From NCBI GenBank assembly GCA_002077065.1, contig NAJO01000002.1:1714706-1778705 (forward strand): a stretch of DNA of 64,000 nucleotides, read 5' to 3'. Under the pieces are notes generated by a model that worked only from the letters and a program-made list of their open reading frames with translations, did not search any database and was not told the origin of the DNA. Positions 31,002 through 41,609 of the stretch are shown in pieces. Both the position numbers and the translations under genes were made by a program. This DNA comes from Cryoendolithus antarcticus. Its lineage: Eukaryota > Ascomycota > Dothideomycetes > Cladosporiales > Cladosporiaceae. Numbering within the stretch: the first letter of the stretch is position 1; each line of letters starts with the position of its first letter.

Positions 31002-33085
31002 ATGGGCAATTCTACTGAAACCAACGGCCAGTCCAACGGTAACAGCAATGGCCACACCAATGGCCACACGTCCTCGCTCCCCGCACTCGCCCAAGACGCT
31101 GCTTCCTTCCTGAAACATGACTGTGATTTCGTGATCATTGGCGGCGGCACCGCCGGCCTGACTCTCGCAGCCCGACTGACCGAAGATTCCAACGTGATGG
31201 TTGGTGTGCTCGAAGCCGGCAAAAACAAGCTCGGCGACTTCCTTGTAGACACTCCAGCACTCTACCCGCAGATGCTGGGCAACGAAGAGTATGACTGGAA
31301 GTTCATGACCGAGCCACAGAAACACAACAACGGGAACCGGCATCATATCCCTCGTGAGTGATAAATTTGGCCGTTCGAGTAGTGAGTGTGGATGCTGACG
31401 ACGGATGACCAGGCGGCAAAGCTCTCGGTGGCAGCTCAGCGATCAATTACGAGATGTGTAAGTCTTGACAGTCCAGCTCTGTTCAATTAAGAGCTTCACA
31501 GATTCGAGAGAGTGGAATGTGCCACGCTCGATCGACAGAGACTGATTCGATTTCTGTAGACGTCCGCGGTTCCACCCAAGACTTCGACGACTGGGCAACT
31601 ATTCTCGACGACCCGGCATGGTCCGGCGAGAATATGCAACGCTATATGCGCAAGCACCAGAGTCTTGAGAAGCCCGCGCAAGCAGTGTCAGACCGCAAGG
31701 CCACTCCGACAATCGATGTCAACCATGGCACAGAAGGCCCAGTACGCACGTCGTTCAACGACTTCTTCCTACCCATCGAGGACGACGTGATTGCAGCCGC
31801 CAACGAGGTCACCGGATTATCCGAGCATCCCAAAGACGCGTGGAGTGGCGATCACATCGGATTCTTCAACACTCTTGGCAGCGTTTGCCGTAGTGGACCC
31901 AACAAAGGGAAGCGTAGTTACGCTGCCAGGGGTTACTTCGAAGCTAACGCGCGAAGACCTAATCTGCACGTGCTGTGCGAGGCATTGGTCGAAAGTGTCG
32001 AGCTAGAAGGTACGAAGGCAGTTGGGGTGAAGTTCCGTCACGGTGGGCAGAGCCATCTCGTTAAGATCAAGAGGGAAGTGCTTCTCTCCGCCGGAGTCAT
32101 CCAGTCTCCGCAAATACTTGAATTGTCTGGCATCGGCGCACGAGAGGTCCTCGAAGCTGCGAGTGTACATTGCAAAGTCGAATCGCCAGGTGTCGGAGAG
32201 AACTACAACGACCACGTACTCACAGCCCTGGGCTGGGAGCTTGCACCAGGCGTCCCGAGCTTGGAGATGATCTACGATCCCCAGGTCATGGACGGCGCTA
32301 TGAAGCAGCTAATGGAGCAGCAAGGTGGCCCACTTTCCTGCATCAGCTCGACCCAGGGTTTCTTTCCTTACAAGCTTTTCGCCACGGCCGATGAGCAAGC
32401 CGAGATCATCTCGTCGATCGAACAGGGCTTGCCATCGCTCTCGCCATTCCAGCGAAAGCAATACGAGCGTACGCTGGACCACCTCAGATCCGACAAGTCG
32501 GCGAATCTGCAATTCGTCTTTATTGCCCACAAAGGCAATTTCCAAGATGGTATTCCCGATCAATCGAAGCTCTTCGCGCCTTCACCACCCGGGTCACCCT
32601 TCGGCGTTACTGCAGTGATCTGTGCGGAATATCCTCTTAGCAGAGGCTCAGTCCATATCAAGAGCTCTGATCCAACCGAGCACCCACGACTTGACCCAGC
32701 CTACCTATCGCATCCCGCTGACGCTGCGGTTCTCGCAGCGGGCGTGAAGTTCTTGGACAAGCTTGGCAAAGCTAAGGCTGTGGAGGGCAAGTTCGCTCGG
32801 CGCTACCAACCTGCTGGCAATGTGGACTTGACAGATACGAGGGAGGCTGTCCAGCTCGTGCAGGACATGGTCGTCTCTGAATATCATCCCATAGGAACCT
32901 GTGCGATGGGTGATGTTCTTGATTCGAAATTGAAAGTCAAGGGCGTTGAGGGTTTGCGTGTGGTGGACGCTTCGGTGTTCCCGAATCACGTTTCGGGCAA
33001 CATCTGCTCGTCGGTGTATGCGACTGCGGAGCACGCCGCAGACATCATCAAGGCTGATTGGAAGACTGGAGTCGCGGCTGCCTGA
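31002..33085 (+). CDS. GMC-family FAD-dependent oxidoreductase, 3 exons
   Basis: Exons 31002-31353, 31413-31457 and 31560-33085 give 640 residues. The introns are 59 and 102 bases; the second exon is only 45 bases and encodes KALGGSSAINYEM. The N terminus is an Asn/Gly-rich low-complexity stretch with no signal peptide. The FAD-binding motif is DFVIIGGGTAGLTLAARL with the acidic EAG strand end. GMC signature 1 spans exons 2-3, signature 2 is SAGVIQSPQILELSGIG, and the catalytic end has YHPIGTCAMG and NHVSGNICSS. GMC enzymes oxidise alcohols, sugars or choline; the substrate cannot be told. Cytosolic location is inferred. It is convergent with LIG4, 73 bases apart. Confidence 0.92.
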
Positions 33086-33158
33086 ATGACTGACCGCTAG
33101 GGCACGGCTTCATTGATGATGTACAGCGTTCCCTATCTTGTTATAATTCTTGCGTATA

Positions 33159-36140
33159 TCAATGAGCCAGGAAACGCACCTCGTCTAGTCTAGACTTCGC
33201 AGCCCAGCTTTCGGTTACCCAGGCTGCCTTGACCACTCTAGGAACTTGGCGACGACTGGTCAAAGCCTCTTTGACCTCATCAAATCTTCTGCCTTGCGCC
33301 GCCATGACAATGTGAGTGATGTCGCCTGCTTGCAAGTCCGCCGCAGCCGTGCCACCCGCAAACGCGAACAGCCTCGCTTCTGAAGTGAGACCATCATCGA
33401 ACCAAGCCGTCAAACCCTCGAACATCCACCCAGGGATCTCATCGAATCCGGGGTCCTCAGTACGGAGCTGCTGCATCAGCAATGCCATATCTTCCTCGTC
33501 CTCGTTCTCACCTTTAATCGCTGGATCGTTCAGCATCTCGAGTAGCTCCGCCTTGTCCACATTTCTGCAATAGCTGTCCCCATACTCGTCAACAGTGTCC
33601 TCCCAGTCTTCCTCAATTACACCTTTCTTGACAGCATACACATGCCTTTCCTTCTCCATCGGCAACCGCAGCCTAGGCTTCCCAGCGTCCGCCTCGCCCA
33701 TAGCGACAGCGTCGTAGAGCCACCTCGGCTTGATGATATTCCTCTCGCCTCGCTTAATCACCGAAGCCACCTTGACTAGGTTGCGATCAGCCACGCAGAT
33801 GGTTTCCGGATCCTTCTCCGAGGCTACGACAGTACCGCCGTTGGCCTTGACGAGCGCCTCGATCTCAGTCTTAGACTTTTTCAGCGGCTTGAGTGCTTCG
33901 GTCATGACGAAGAACGTCATGCCATCGAAGACTTTCGTCGCTGGCCCAGCGTACGCAGTACTGAGGTCTTGCTCTTCCTGACCCTGGATCACGAGAGCAC
34001 GTTTGCGCTTCCTGGTCGACCTTTTCTTTCGCTCATCGTCGACCTTGAACTGTTTGTCCTTCCTCCCTTCCTCGATGTTCGCGCGTAGCGTCTTGAACTC
34101 GGAGAGCGTCAAACCTTGCTCCCAAGTCTTGTCATTGCGCAAGCGCTTGAACCGCGGAAAGCGCAGAGTGCAGCCTGTGGCGAATTGAGGTGTGCCTGTC
34201 ACCTCTGCAGCTTTCACTTCGAGGACAACAGAGTCGGATGGATGAATCCACTGGTCGGGCTTCTCGTATTGGCGGTTCTCTGCGAAGCCACCAAGCACGA
34301 TGAGAGGCGGAGGGTTGCTAGCGTCCCAGTCCTGCCACTTGCCATCTGTGCGATGGCGGATATCTTGGTAGTCAGCTGCTGTGAAGCCACCACCCACCTT
34401 GAAGAACGATAGACACTTCTGTGGATCTACCTGCGCGTACTGTACAGCCTGCTGATCTACGCGGAGGCCGCAGAGGAAGCTGCTATGGTTGCCACCACGC
34501 TTGCCGGAGCCCCAATAGGCGCCAATGACGACACAGTCGAGAGCTTCGCCAAACTCGGTCATGTACTCTGGCTTGACTTTAATCCAGTCGTCATTGCGTT
34601 CGTTCAGTCGATATGGCGAGCGTGGGTTCTTGAGCACAAGTCCTTCAGCTCGATTTGCCACTACTTCACGAAGTAGTGGCTCGATCTCGGAGGCAGTGCG
34701 CGCTTCGACATAGGGATGTATCTCGAGGCGTCGCTCAACGGTATGCACGCTCGCTGTGAGTGCTTCTCGGCGCTTGCGCAGTGTGTACTTCGTCAGGTCC
34801 TTCCCATTGAGGTAGAGGCAATCGAAGACTTTGTACAGTGGGCGGGTGTGCGTTGACGCGTTAGAGTCGTTGGACTGCTCTGAGATGGCGGCCGTCTTCA
34901 GCCTGCCGAAGGGCTTCATCTTATCATGTATCATGTCCCAAGAAATCATCTCGCCATCCAGGATGATGCTGCGTACGCCGGATTGAAACGCATTGCGGAT
35001 GAACTTCGTCAGTGAGCCAGATTTATCACTCAATCCATGCCCGTAGAGATCTGTGTAGTCCTTGCCTTTCCGTGAGTAGAACATCGTCCTGTTGCCACCA
35101 GGTGCATCGACGTCCTCCTCAAGATGCAACTGCATCCGTTCTCCATCCAGTTTGTCCTCGATCCAAAAGATATCATCGTCCTCAGCGGGCTTCATGCGTG
35201 CAACCATCTGCTCCATGGAACGCATCTGGAATTGAGCAAGCTGCGGCTGAAAGCATTGCATCAGGTGGATGTTCCTCGCCTCGCCCTCGAGTCTCATGCC
35301 AGGGTCATACAGCTCCCAGCACACTCGCTTGAGACTGCTCGAGATATTGAAGAGGTTTTCGGCATCCGGGTGCCAGATCTCGAACAGCGTCTTCTCCGTA
35401 GCACCGATCTTCATCTGACGAAGGATCATACGAACGAGCCACATGAGCTCTTCTGCACACATGCGAGTATAGAACTCCTGCATGATCGGAAGCTGGTTCT
35501 CTTCCTTCTGTGCCACACTCAGCTGATCGAGAAGTTTATTGACTTCCGCGATGCTCATATTACCTGGCGAAGAAAGCATAGATCGCTTACTGATGACTTC
35601 GAAACAGCGTCCAGCGAAGTCGCCAGTCATCTGACTCGACGATTTCATGCCAGGGAGCTTCCAGTGCAGCATCTTGTGGCCATCATCGCTGTTCTTGTCG
35701 ATCTTCATCATCTTGACAAGCAATTTGCCGATGGTCAATTCCTTTAGGCCGTACATGCCGCGATCCTTATCGCGATCCGGAATGATCAGACGCATGGCTG
35801 GGAAGATATCGTTCCCTACCTCCTTCCGCCATCGGCCGATGAACCGCTCGATAATGGTGCGGCGGATATCGTTCGGATTCATGCCACCACGAGGGCCGAC
35901 TTTTCGCCTATTGACCACCGCTCCGGCAGGCTTCCTCTTGTTCTCTTGCAGTGGATTGAAGAGATTCAGGTACAGATCCGCAAAAGGCAGGGTCTTGTGC
36001 TTGTTCTTTGGTCGATTCGGGTACTTTTCGTCGAGCTCACGTTCGGTCATCTCGCCATGGCCATACATCATCTGACCCTCGTTCACAGCGTCATCGTCCA
36101 TAGCGTTAATGTCCGCCATGGTGGTGTCGTCGTCGGACAT
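33159..36140 (-). CDS. LIG4: DNA ligase IV
   Basis: 993 residues in one exon. ATP-dependent ligase for non-homologous end joining. The adenylation-domain active site is WIEDKLDGERMQLH, with Lys330 as the likely AMP-accepting residue. An N-terminal DNA-binding domain precedes it (for example ELTIGKLLVKMMKI). Nucleotidyltransferase motifs follow: SIILDGEMISWD, AEGLVLKNPRSPY and DWIKVKPEY. Two BRCT domains end the protein, separated by the XRCC4/Lif1-binding linker; BRCT1 begins near TKVFDGMTFFVM and BRCT2 near IPGWMFEGLTAWF. Length and order match fungal Lig4. It is divergent from IRS4. Confidence 0.96.
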   Translation of the reverse strand: MSDDDTTMADINAMDDDAVNEGQMMYGHGEMTERELDEKYPNRPKNKHKTLPFADLYLNLFNPLQENKRKPAGAVVNRRKVGPRGGMNPNDIRRTIIERFIGRWRKEVGNDIFPAMRLIIPDRDKDRGMYGLKELTIGKLLVKMMKIDKNSDDGHKMLHWKLPGMKSSSQMTGDFAGRCFEVISKRSMLSSPGNMSIAEVNKLLDQLSVAQKEENQLPIMQEFYTRMCAEELMWLVRMILRQMKIGATEKTLFEIWHPDAENLFNISSSLKRVCWELYDPGMRLEGEARNIHLMQCFQPQLAQFQMRSMEQMVARMKPAEDDDIFWIEDKLDGERMQLHLEEDVDAPGGNRTMFYSRKGKDYTDLYGHGLSDKSGSLTKFIRNAFQSGVRSIILDGEMISWDMIHDKMKPFGRLKTAAISEQSNDSNASTHTRPLYKVFDCLYLNGKDLTKYTLRKRREALTASVHTVERRLEIHPYVEARTASEIEPLLREVVANRAEGLVLKNPRSPYRLNERNDDWIKVKPEYMTEFGEALDCVVIGAYWGSGKRGGNHSSFLCGLRVDQQAVQYAQVDPQKCLSFFKVGGGFTAADYQDIRHRTDGKWQDWDASNPPPLIVLGGFAENRQYEKPDQWIHPSDSVVLEVKAAEVTGTPQFATGCTLRFPRFKRLRNDKTWEQGLTLSEFKTLRANIEEGRKDKQFKVDDERKKRSTRKRKRALVIQGQEEQDLSTAYAGPATKVFDGMTFFVMTEALKPLKKSKTEIEALVKANGGTVVASEKDPETICVADRNLVKVASVIKRGERNIIKPRWLYDAVAMGEADAGKPRLRLPMEKERHVYAVKKGVIEEDWEDTVDEYGDSYCRNVDKAELLEMLNDPAIKGENEDEEDMALLMQQLRTEDPGFDEIPGWMFEGLTAWFDDGLTSEARLFAFAGGTAAADLQAGDITHIVMAAQGRRFDEVKEALTSRRQVPRVVKAAWVTESWAAKSRLDEVRFLAH

Positions 36141-36614
36141 ATTTGCGCCCTAACCTCTGTGGTAAGCAGAAATTGAGGGAGGGTGCAGGTACCACTCTGT
36201 GTCACTCCTCACACCATGAGGTCGGTCAGTCTTTCTTTGCTATGGCACATTCGCGCCTGCAAGGCAGCAATCAACTAGCGCGTGTTGGACGCGAGAGTGA
36301 CCGATGGTCTCGGAGACTAGACCTCTGTACGCGCAGTGCTGTGGACCCGTTCTAGACGACCCTCATGCATACAGGTGTGACCTGTCCGATATGTACATAG
36401 ATACACACCGTTGGTAGCGCGAAGAACGAAGACGCGTTGATCTTGAGTGAAGCTTGGTGGCGTGTCACGACTTCTGCCACCAACAATGCCAGAGAACATC
36501 ACTTCGTCAGCATCTCATCAATCAATCGCGCAGCTAGCTGAGCCAAGATCGACATTGACACAACGGACTCGCCAAAGATGATCATTCGGCGATCAGCCAG
36601 AAATCTGCGCGGCT
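36141..36614. promoter_or_regulatory. shared upstream region of LIG4 and IRS4
   Basis: 474 bases between divergent genes. No additional frame and no obvious motif beyond normal composition. Confidence 0.45.
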
Positions 36615-38288
36615 ATGGTCGGTTCGCAGAGGAATTCATCACGTGCGCCCTCCATTGCCGGTAACACCCAAAGCCCCCAGGGCACAACACCCAATGCTGC
36701 TCTCATGGGGGCTGCCTTAGCCTTTGGAAGACCAACGCTGCCGCAGAGACAGTCACAGACGAACGTGCCGTCAAGAGGGGCAGTCAATGGCGCATACAGA
36801 GCAGGACAGAGCAATGGGGCTTCCCAGCCGACGGGTTCCGCTACACCTCTGTCAAGGCAGTCTACCGGGCAGAGCCTCAGGCAAGTGTCTGGGCTAGCGA
36901 GGATAGGCACTACGAATGCTGGGCAACTCGAGCATGACGACGGTAGTAGGAATACATCAGGCAGCAATGCGCACTCACGCCAGCCCATCAGTCCGCCCTC
37001 GGGATTGGGACGTACCGCACACAATCTTGCTGCTGGCGCACCTGCGCTACCTACGAAGCCTCGTCGCTTGTCGCAGCAGAACAGGTCCAGTAAAGAGCCT
37101 AGTCGTGATCGTACAGATAACAGCTCCATCGCCCCGACCACCTCACTTGTACACCTCTTCGAAAGCAAGGCCATCATCGATGATGCCAAGCCGAATGGCA
37201 AAGAGCGGCCCATCAGCCTGATCGCGAAGGGCATCGACAATGCACAGAGTGTTCCGACTAGCTCTCCGACATTGGACGGAAGCGCAACCTCGAGAGATGA
37301 ACCCTACTTCTCAGCACCAGAGGATGCAGTGGTCACGCCGGTGACCGTTCGCAAGCAGCGGTCATCGAACTTCACAACTACGTTGCAGCCACCGACTCCC
37401 ACGCCACGTAAGACGGAGTTCTCGCAATCACGAAGTCCAACGCGACCCGGGAAGACTGAGCCCATAGATATCAGCAATGTACCTAGAGGTCACCCCGCAC
37501 CTTCGCAGCCACCGCTCGCTCGGTCGTCTTCCGTGCAGTCCGGTCAAAGCATCACGGCTACATATCACCAAATGTATCAACGTCGCCAGACGCCTCTGAC
37601 TACTGGCGACGACATTGCGAATGCCATCGTAGCCTCAAGCCTCGCATCATCTCGAGCTGGCTCGCCACGCAAGCGCGAGGCCTCACTTGCACCACCATCT
37701 CTGCGACATGGTCTAAGTACGTCACGCACGTCCAGCCCGGTGAAGAAGGGCATGCGCCACACTCTGCGCGAGGCCGAGTCCGAGTCCTCCGAGAGTGATG
37801 ACGAGATGCACCCGTATGGCAAGCACAAGCGGAAACGCCATTTGCGAAAGCATCCAAACAAGCACCACGAAGGCGATCGCAAGCGATGGCGTGAAGCTGT
37901 CACCGAGCGCGAGAGGAAGCGGTATGAAGGCGTATGGGCTGCGAATCGAGGACTGTACTGCTCTATGGCACCGGCCGAGTCCGCTGGACTGAGCACCATA
38001 TCAGACGTAGTCGCAGCCAAAGCAGCGCTTCCAGATCAGGTCTCCAGCATCGTCGTGCGCGACATCTGGAACCGCTGTCGTCTACCAGCCTACGAGCTTG
38101 AGGCTGTGTGGGATCTCGTCGCGTCTTCACCAAATGCAAATCGCTTGAGTAAGGAGGAGTTCGTGGTCGGCATCTGGCTCATCGACCAGCGATTGAAAGG
38201 TCGCAAGGTTCCGGTGAAAGTCTCACCCACAGTGTGGGCGAGTGTGCGAGGCGTGGAGGGGATCAAGATTAAGAAGTATCTTGGCTGA
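36615..38288 (+). CDS. IRS4: IRS4/TAX4-type EH-domain protein
   Basis: 557 residues. The first 440 residues are a Ser/Thr/Pro/Gln-rich disordered region ending in a basic stretch (KHKRKRHLRKHPNKHHEG). The C-terminal about 100 residues form an EH domain: RYEGVWAANRGL, VVRDIWNRCRLPAYELEAVWDL, then RLSKEEFVVGIWLIDQRLKG. In yeast Irs4/Tax4 regulate phosphatidylinositol 4,5-bisphosphate through the phosphatase Inp51, and also affect autophagy and rDNA silencing. Domain position and length fit the fungal orthologue. Its stop lies only 15 bases from the convergent JmjC gene, so transcripts almost certainly overlap. Confidence 0.85.
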   Translation: MVGSQRNSSRAPSIAGNTQSPQGTTPNAALMGAALAFGRPTLPQRQSQTNVPSRGAVNGAYRAGQSNGASQPTGSATPLSRQSTGQSLRQVSGLARIGTTNAGQLEHDDGSRNTSGSNAHSRQPISPPSGLGRTAHNLAAGAPALPTKPRRLSQQNRSSKEPSRDRTDNSSIAPTTSLVHLFESKAIIDDAKPNGKERPISLIAKGIDNAQSVPTSSPTLDGSATSRDEPYFSAPEDAVVTPVTVRKQRSSNFTTTLQPPTPTPRKTEFSQSRSPTRPGKTEPIDISNVPRGHPAPSQPPLARSSSVQSGQSITATYHQMYQRRQTPLTTGDDIANAIVASSLASSRAGSPRKREASLAPPSLRHGLSTSRTSSPVKKGMRHTLREAESESSESDDEMHPYGKHKRKRHLRKHPNKHHEGDRKRWREAVTERERKRYEGVWAANRGLYCSMAPAESAGLSTISDVVAAKAALPDQVSSIVVRDIWNRCRLPAYELEAVWDLVASSPNANRLSKEEFVVGIWLIDQRLKGRKVPVKVSPTVWASVRGVEGIKIKKYLG

Positions 38289-38303
38289 CAGAGCCAGACC
38301 ATC

Positions 38304-39470
38304 CTACCTTTCTCCACTATTTTCATCATCCTCCTCACCTCCAGTGACTAGCTCTCCATATTTTACGTCTTTCGTCCCCTGCTCAACGACCTCTCTCATG
38401 AAGCCATTGCCTACCCAAAACCCACCATCAAAGCTCATGTCATACCAGTAGTTGACCGCCACTGCGAAGCCTTCCGGTCCGTTGGACTGCGAGACTTTGT
38501 GGTACCACATAGCAGGGAGATAGAACATATCACCCGCCTCGAAAGTGACTCTCAGTGGCCGCGAAAGCTCCGAGTAAGCTGTCGCGCGCACATTAGGCTC
38601 GTCAGGATCCCAAGTCGGCGTCGGCACAGCTTCAGCTACTTCATCAACATCGATTACCAGCTTCCCGGTCTCACCAGAAGCTGGCACATATCGCGCACGA
38701 GTGACAGGCTGCTCATTCGCGCATGCCACTTCGACCGGCGGCAGCAGGACGAAGTGCTTCTGCCCGATGATTTGGACGTAGATGTTCTCGTAGTTGTCCT
38801 TGTGCAGGGCTGTGGTGCTGCGATGATTGCCGAGCCAGAAGTTCTGGGCATCGGGAGGTTGTTGAAGGGCTTCGGTTGCGAAGGGGACGTCGGGAGGGAC
38901 GTCTGCGAGGAGTGAGGGGTACTCTGTGGGAAGGTTGCCATTTTCTGATACGAAATATCATAAGTGAGCGAAGGGAAATGAAAGGGACTTGGGAAGGGAA
39001 ACAAACGTGTTTGAGCGTACTTAACGTGACGATCTTGCAGCCTGTCTTCCGGGAAGGTTGAGTCTTCCTGGACGTAGCCGAGAAAGTCTTCGAAGGGTTC
39101 GTCTGTCTCGTGGGGTTCGACGAATAGGAGACTACCCTCATTTTGCTCTACGATGGCGTCTGCGTTGCTGGTTGGCGTTCAGCAACGTTCACTATTAGAT
39201 GATGACTACTATGTCGTACCCCAGTGGTGTGTTTGCGACCTTGACTGTTGAATCGCCTATCACCTTCCTCAAGTACGTTGCATTCCACTTCCGACATGCT
39301 GGCCAGTGCTTAGCTCCGCCGCGAACAACGAATGGTCGATTCCTCGCAACATAACGCATAAACTCCAAGGCTGAGGGGACGGCGGGCAGCTCGTCGACTG
39401 TGCTGCCGTTCAGCTCGTGGTAGTTGGTAATCAGATTTGCCAGAGGATCAGACAATGTGTCTGACTCCAT
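38304..39470 (-). CDS. JMJD7-type JmjC/cupin dioxygenase, 3 exons
   Basis: Exons 39470-39220, 39167-39007 and 38944-38304 (introns of 52 and 62 bases) join without shift to give 350 residues. Reading across them gives LGNADAIVEQNEGSLLFVEP, then RHVKYAQTQNGNLPTEYPSL. The JmjC core has FWLGNHRSTTALHKDNYENI, where His and Asp form two iron ligands, then QKHFVLLPP and finally MWYHKVSQ with the third His. This order and the N-terminal PFVVRGGAKHWPACRKW are typical of JMJD7-like proteins, which in animals hydroxylate lysine on TRAFAC GTPases. A histone-demethylase role is less likely because the protein has no chromatin-reader domain. Confidence 0.88.
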
Positions 39471-39885
39471 TGATGTCCCTTGTGTCGCAGATGTTGCGAC
39501 TCGACGTGGTGTAATGTGGTCTATTTTAGTGATTATGTCGGCGTTAAATTCTCTCCGCCGCTGAGCCCGCTGTTACGCCAATCGGAATGGGTGCATCTGT
39601 GCGTGGTCCATGTGTTTTATGTGGTGAAGAACAGTCCTCAGTAATATCTCTATCGTGCTTGCCAAGTGTAGGAAGCAGTGACAACATGTTGCCAAGTCTT
39701 TTGCCACTGCGCAGGCCGCGGACGCGACATCGATGTCGATCACATCTTGGAATCCCACATGCGACGGATACTTCGATCTTCTCCATGATGTATTCTTTAC
39801 GTCGATTTCCTCGCGGTTTATCTAATCTAGCGTTCAAGCGATAAGTTCTAGGTATTTGCCATTTCCGACTGGTATCGCATCAAGG
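39471..39885. other. intergenic between JmjC and GH5 genes
   Basis: 415 bases between divergent genes, so both promoters lie here. No protein-like frame. Confidence 0.4.
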
Positions 39886-41275
39886 AATGGTACATCTCAT
39901 TAGTCCTTGGCATATCGTGCTTTTGGCTGTCATCCCCACCAATGTGGCATCGGAGATTATTCGTGGCGTCAACTTGGGCGGCTGGCTTGTAACAGAAGAG
40001 TGGTGAGTGCCGGCTTGACAACAACGATGCGATCAACCACTGACGGCGACCAGGATCACGCCTTCAGTCTTCTCGTCTACTCGCACGAACGATGAATGGA
40101 GTCTATGTAACGCACTCGGCAAAGACAAATGTAGATCGCAGCTTGAGAATCACTGGAAGACTTTCTTCACGCGGGACGACTTTGTCGATATCAAAGCGAC
40201 TGGACTGAATGCCATCCGGATACCAGTCGGGTACTGGGCCGTCGACGTGCAGGAATATGAGCCGTACGTCGGTGGACAGTATCCGTATCTCATCCAAGCC
40301 GTGGGATGGGCTTCAGAACTCGGACTTCAAGTCCTGATCGACCTGCACGGAGCGCCAGGCTCCCAGAACGGACAAGACAACAGTGGTCTCATCGGACCAG
40401 TACTGTTCCCTAGCAACTCGACAAACTCGGAGAGAAGCCTGACTGTGTTGCGGAATTTGACCCAGGAGTTCACCAAAGACATCTATGGCAGTACAGTGAC
40501 GGGCATCGAGCTGCTGAATGAGCCTCGTCTGTCGGACCCCAACTTCCCTATGACTCAACTGCGAAGTTTCTATGCGGACGCAGCAGAGATCGTCCGCAAT
40601 GCCAGCACACGACCACTCAACATCACCTTCCACGATGCATTCTGGGGGCCGAGCTACTGGTCAAATTACGATCCGACGGATTCATCGTCCACAGCCCCGG
40701 CAAATGATCTAACGTTAGACACGCACCAGTACTATGCATTTCCACCCCAGAATAACCTCTCACATCCAGAGATCATCGACTCCATCTGTGGCATCTCCCA
40801 ACTCCTCAAACGACCTGCCTCCATATCTGGCATCCCTCCGACTATCGTAGGCGAGTTCAGTCTTGAGGTCGGCAAGCCACCCACGGACTTTCAGCCCCAA
40901 GACGACGACAATCTCTCTCAGGACCAAGCGCAACGGACATGGTATCGTTTGCTATTCGAAGCCCAGAACGCTGCATATGCGCCTAGCGGACCTGGACAGA
41001 GTTCGATCGGATGGTATTACTGGACCTGGAAGACAGAGTGGGACATTGATACTTGGTCGTATCGAAGAGGCGTGGCTGACGGGTATATTCCGAGTGATGT
41101 CAGCAATGCGTCGACGTATGCCTTTCCAGTACTTGGGAATGGGTGTGTCGATTCCGAGTTCAACTACACCGCCCCAAGGTATGCTGGTGCAGCGGGCGGA
41201 AGGTCCATAGGATCGCTGTCAGCAGGGTTGATCGTGATAGGCCTCTTGACGCTCGTTTGGACGACTTCAGTCTGA
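39886..41275 (+). CDS. GH5 exo-beta-1,3-glucanase, secreted or cell-surface, 2 exons
   Basis: Exons 39886-40001 and 40054-41275 (52-base intron, GTGAGT...CCAG) give 445 residues. The start gives a signal peptide (MVHLISPWHIVLLAVIPTNV) directly before the conserved IIRGVNLGGWLVTEEW. GH5 features follow: GLNAIRIPVGYWAV, VLIDLHGAPGSQNG, the acid/base Glu in GIELLNEPRL and the nucleophile Glu in IVGEFSLEV, with the late WYYWTWKTE. Several N-glycosylation sites are present. The last 25 residues are hydrophobic after a Gly/Ser stretch, suiting a GPI signal or membrane anchor. It should trim beta-1,3-glucan in the fungal wall or externally. Confidence 0.92.
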
Positions 41276-41609
41276 TCGTGGACGACTTCTTATATATATC
41301 ATAGACTTAGACATGATGACTGATGCCAATCACTATTCGTTTTCATACTGATCCGATACATCGTGATGAGGTATGCAAGCGTCCTGTAACCCATCCTACA
41401 GTGGAAGTGAATGCCAATGATCCCGTCGATCATATCGCTGAGCCTAGTGGGGTTGAAGCACTTGCACAAGTGCACCTTGGGACTTCACCGTCACGAACAT
41501 TTGGCACGAACTACGTGCACATCAACCTCGCCTACACACGTTGATCACCGCAGTCCTCTGACGCGTGCTTGCCTACTGTGTGCGTGTAGCACAACGAGAG
41601 ACATCGTAG
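41276..41609. other. intergenic, no gene seen
   Basis: 334 bases between two same-direction genes with no protein-like frame. Confidence 0.4.

Noticed and set aside
33316..36075. Several long plus-strand frames opposite DNA ligase IV
   Set aside because: They are antisense shadows of a clear 993-residue gene, with Ser/Leu-rich composition typical of reversed coding sequence.
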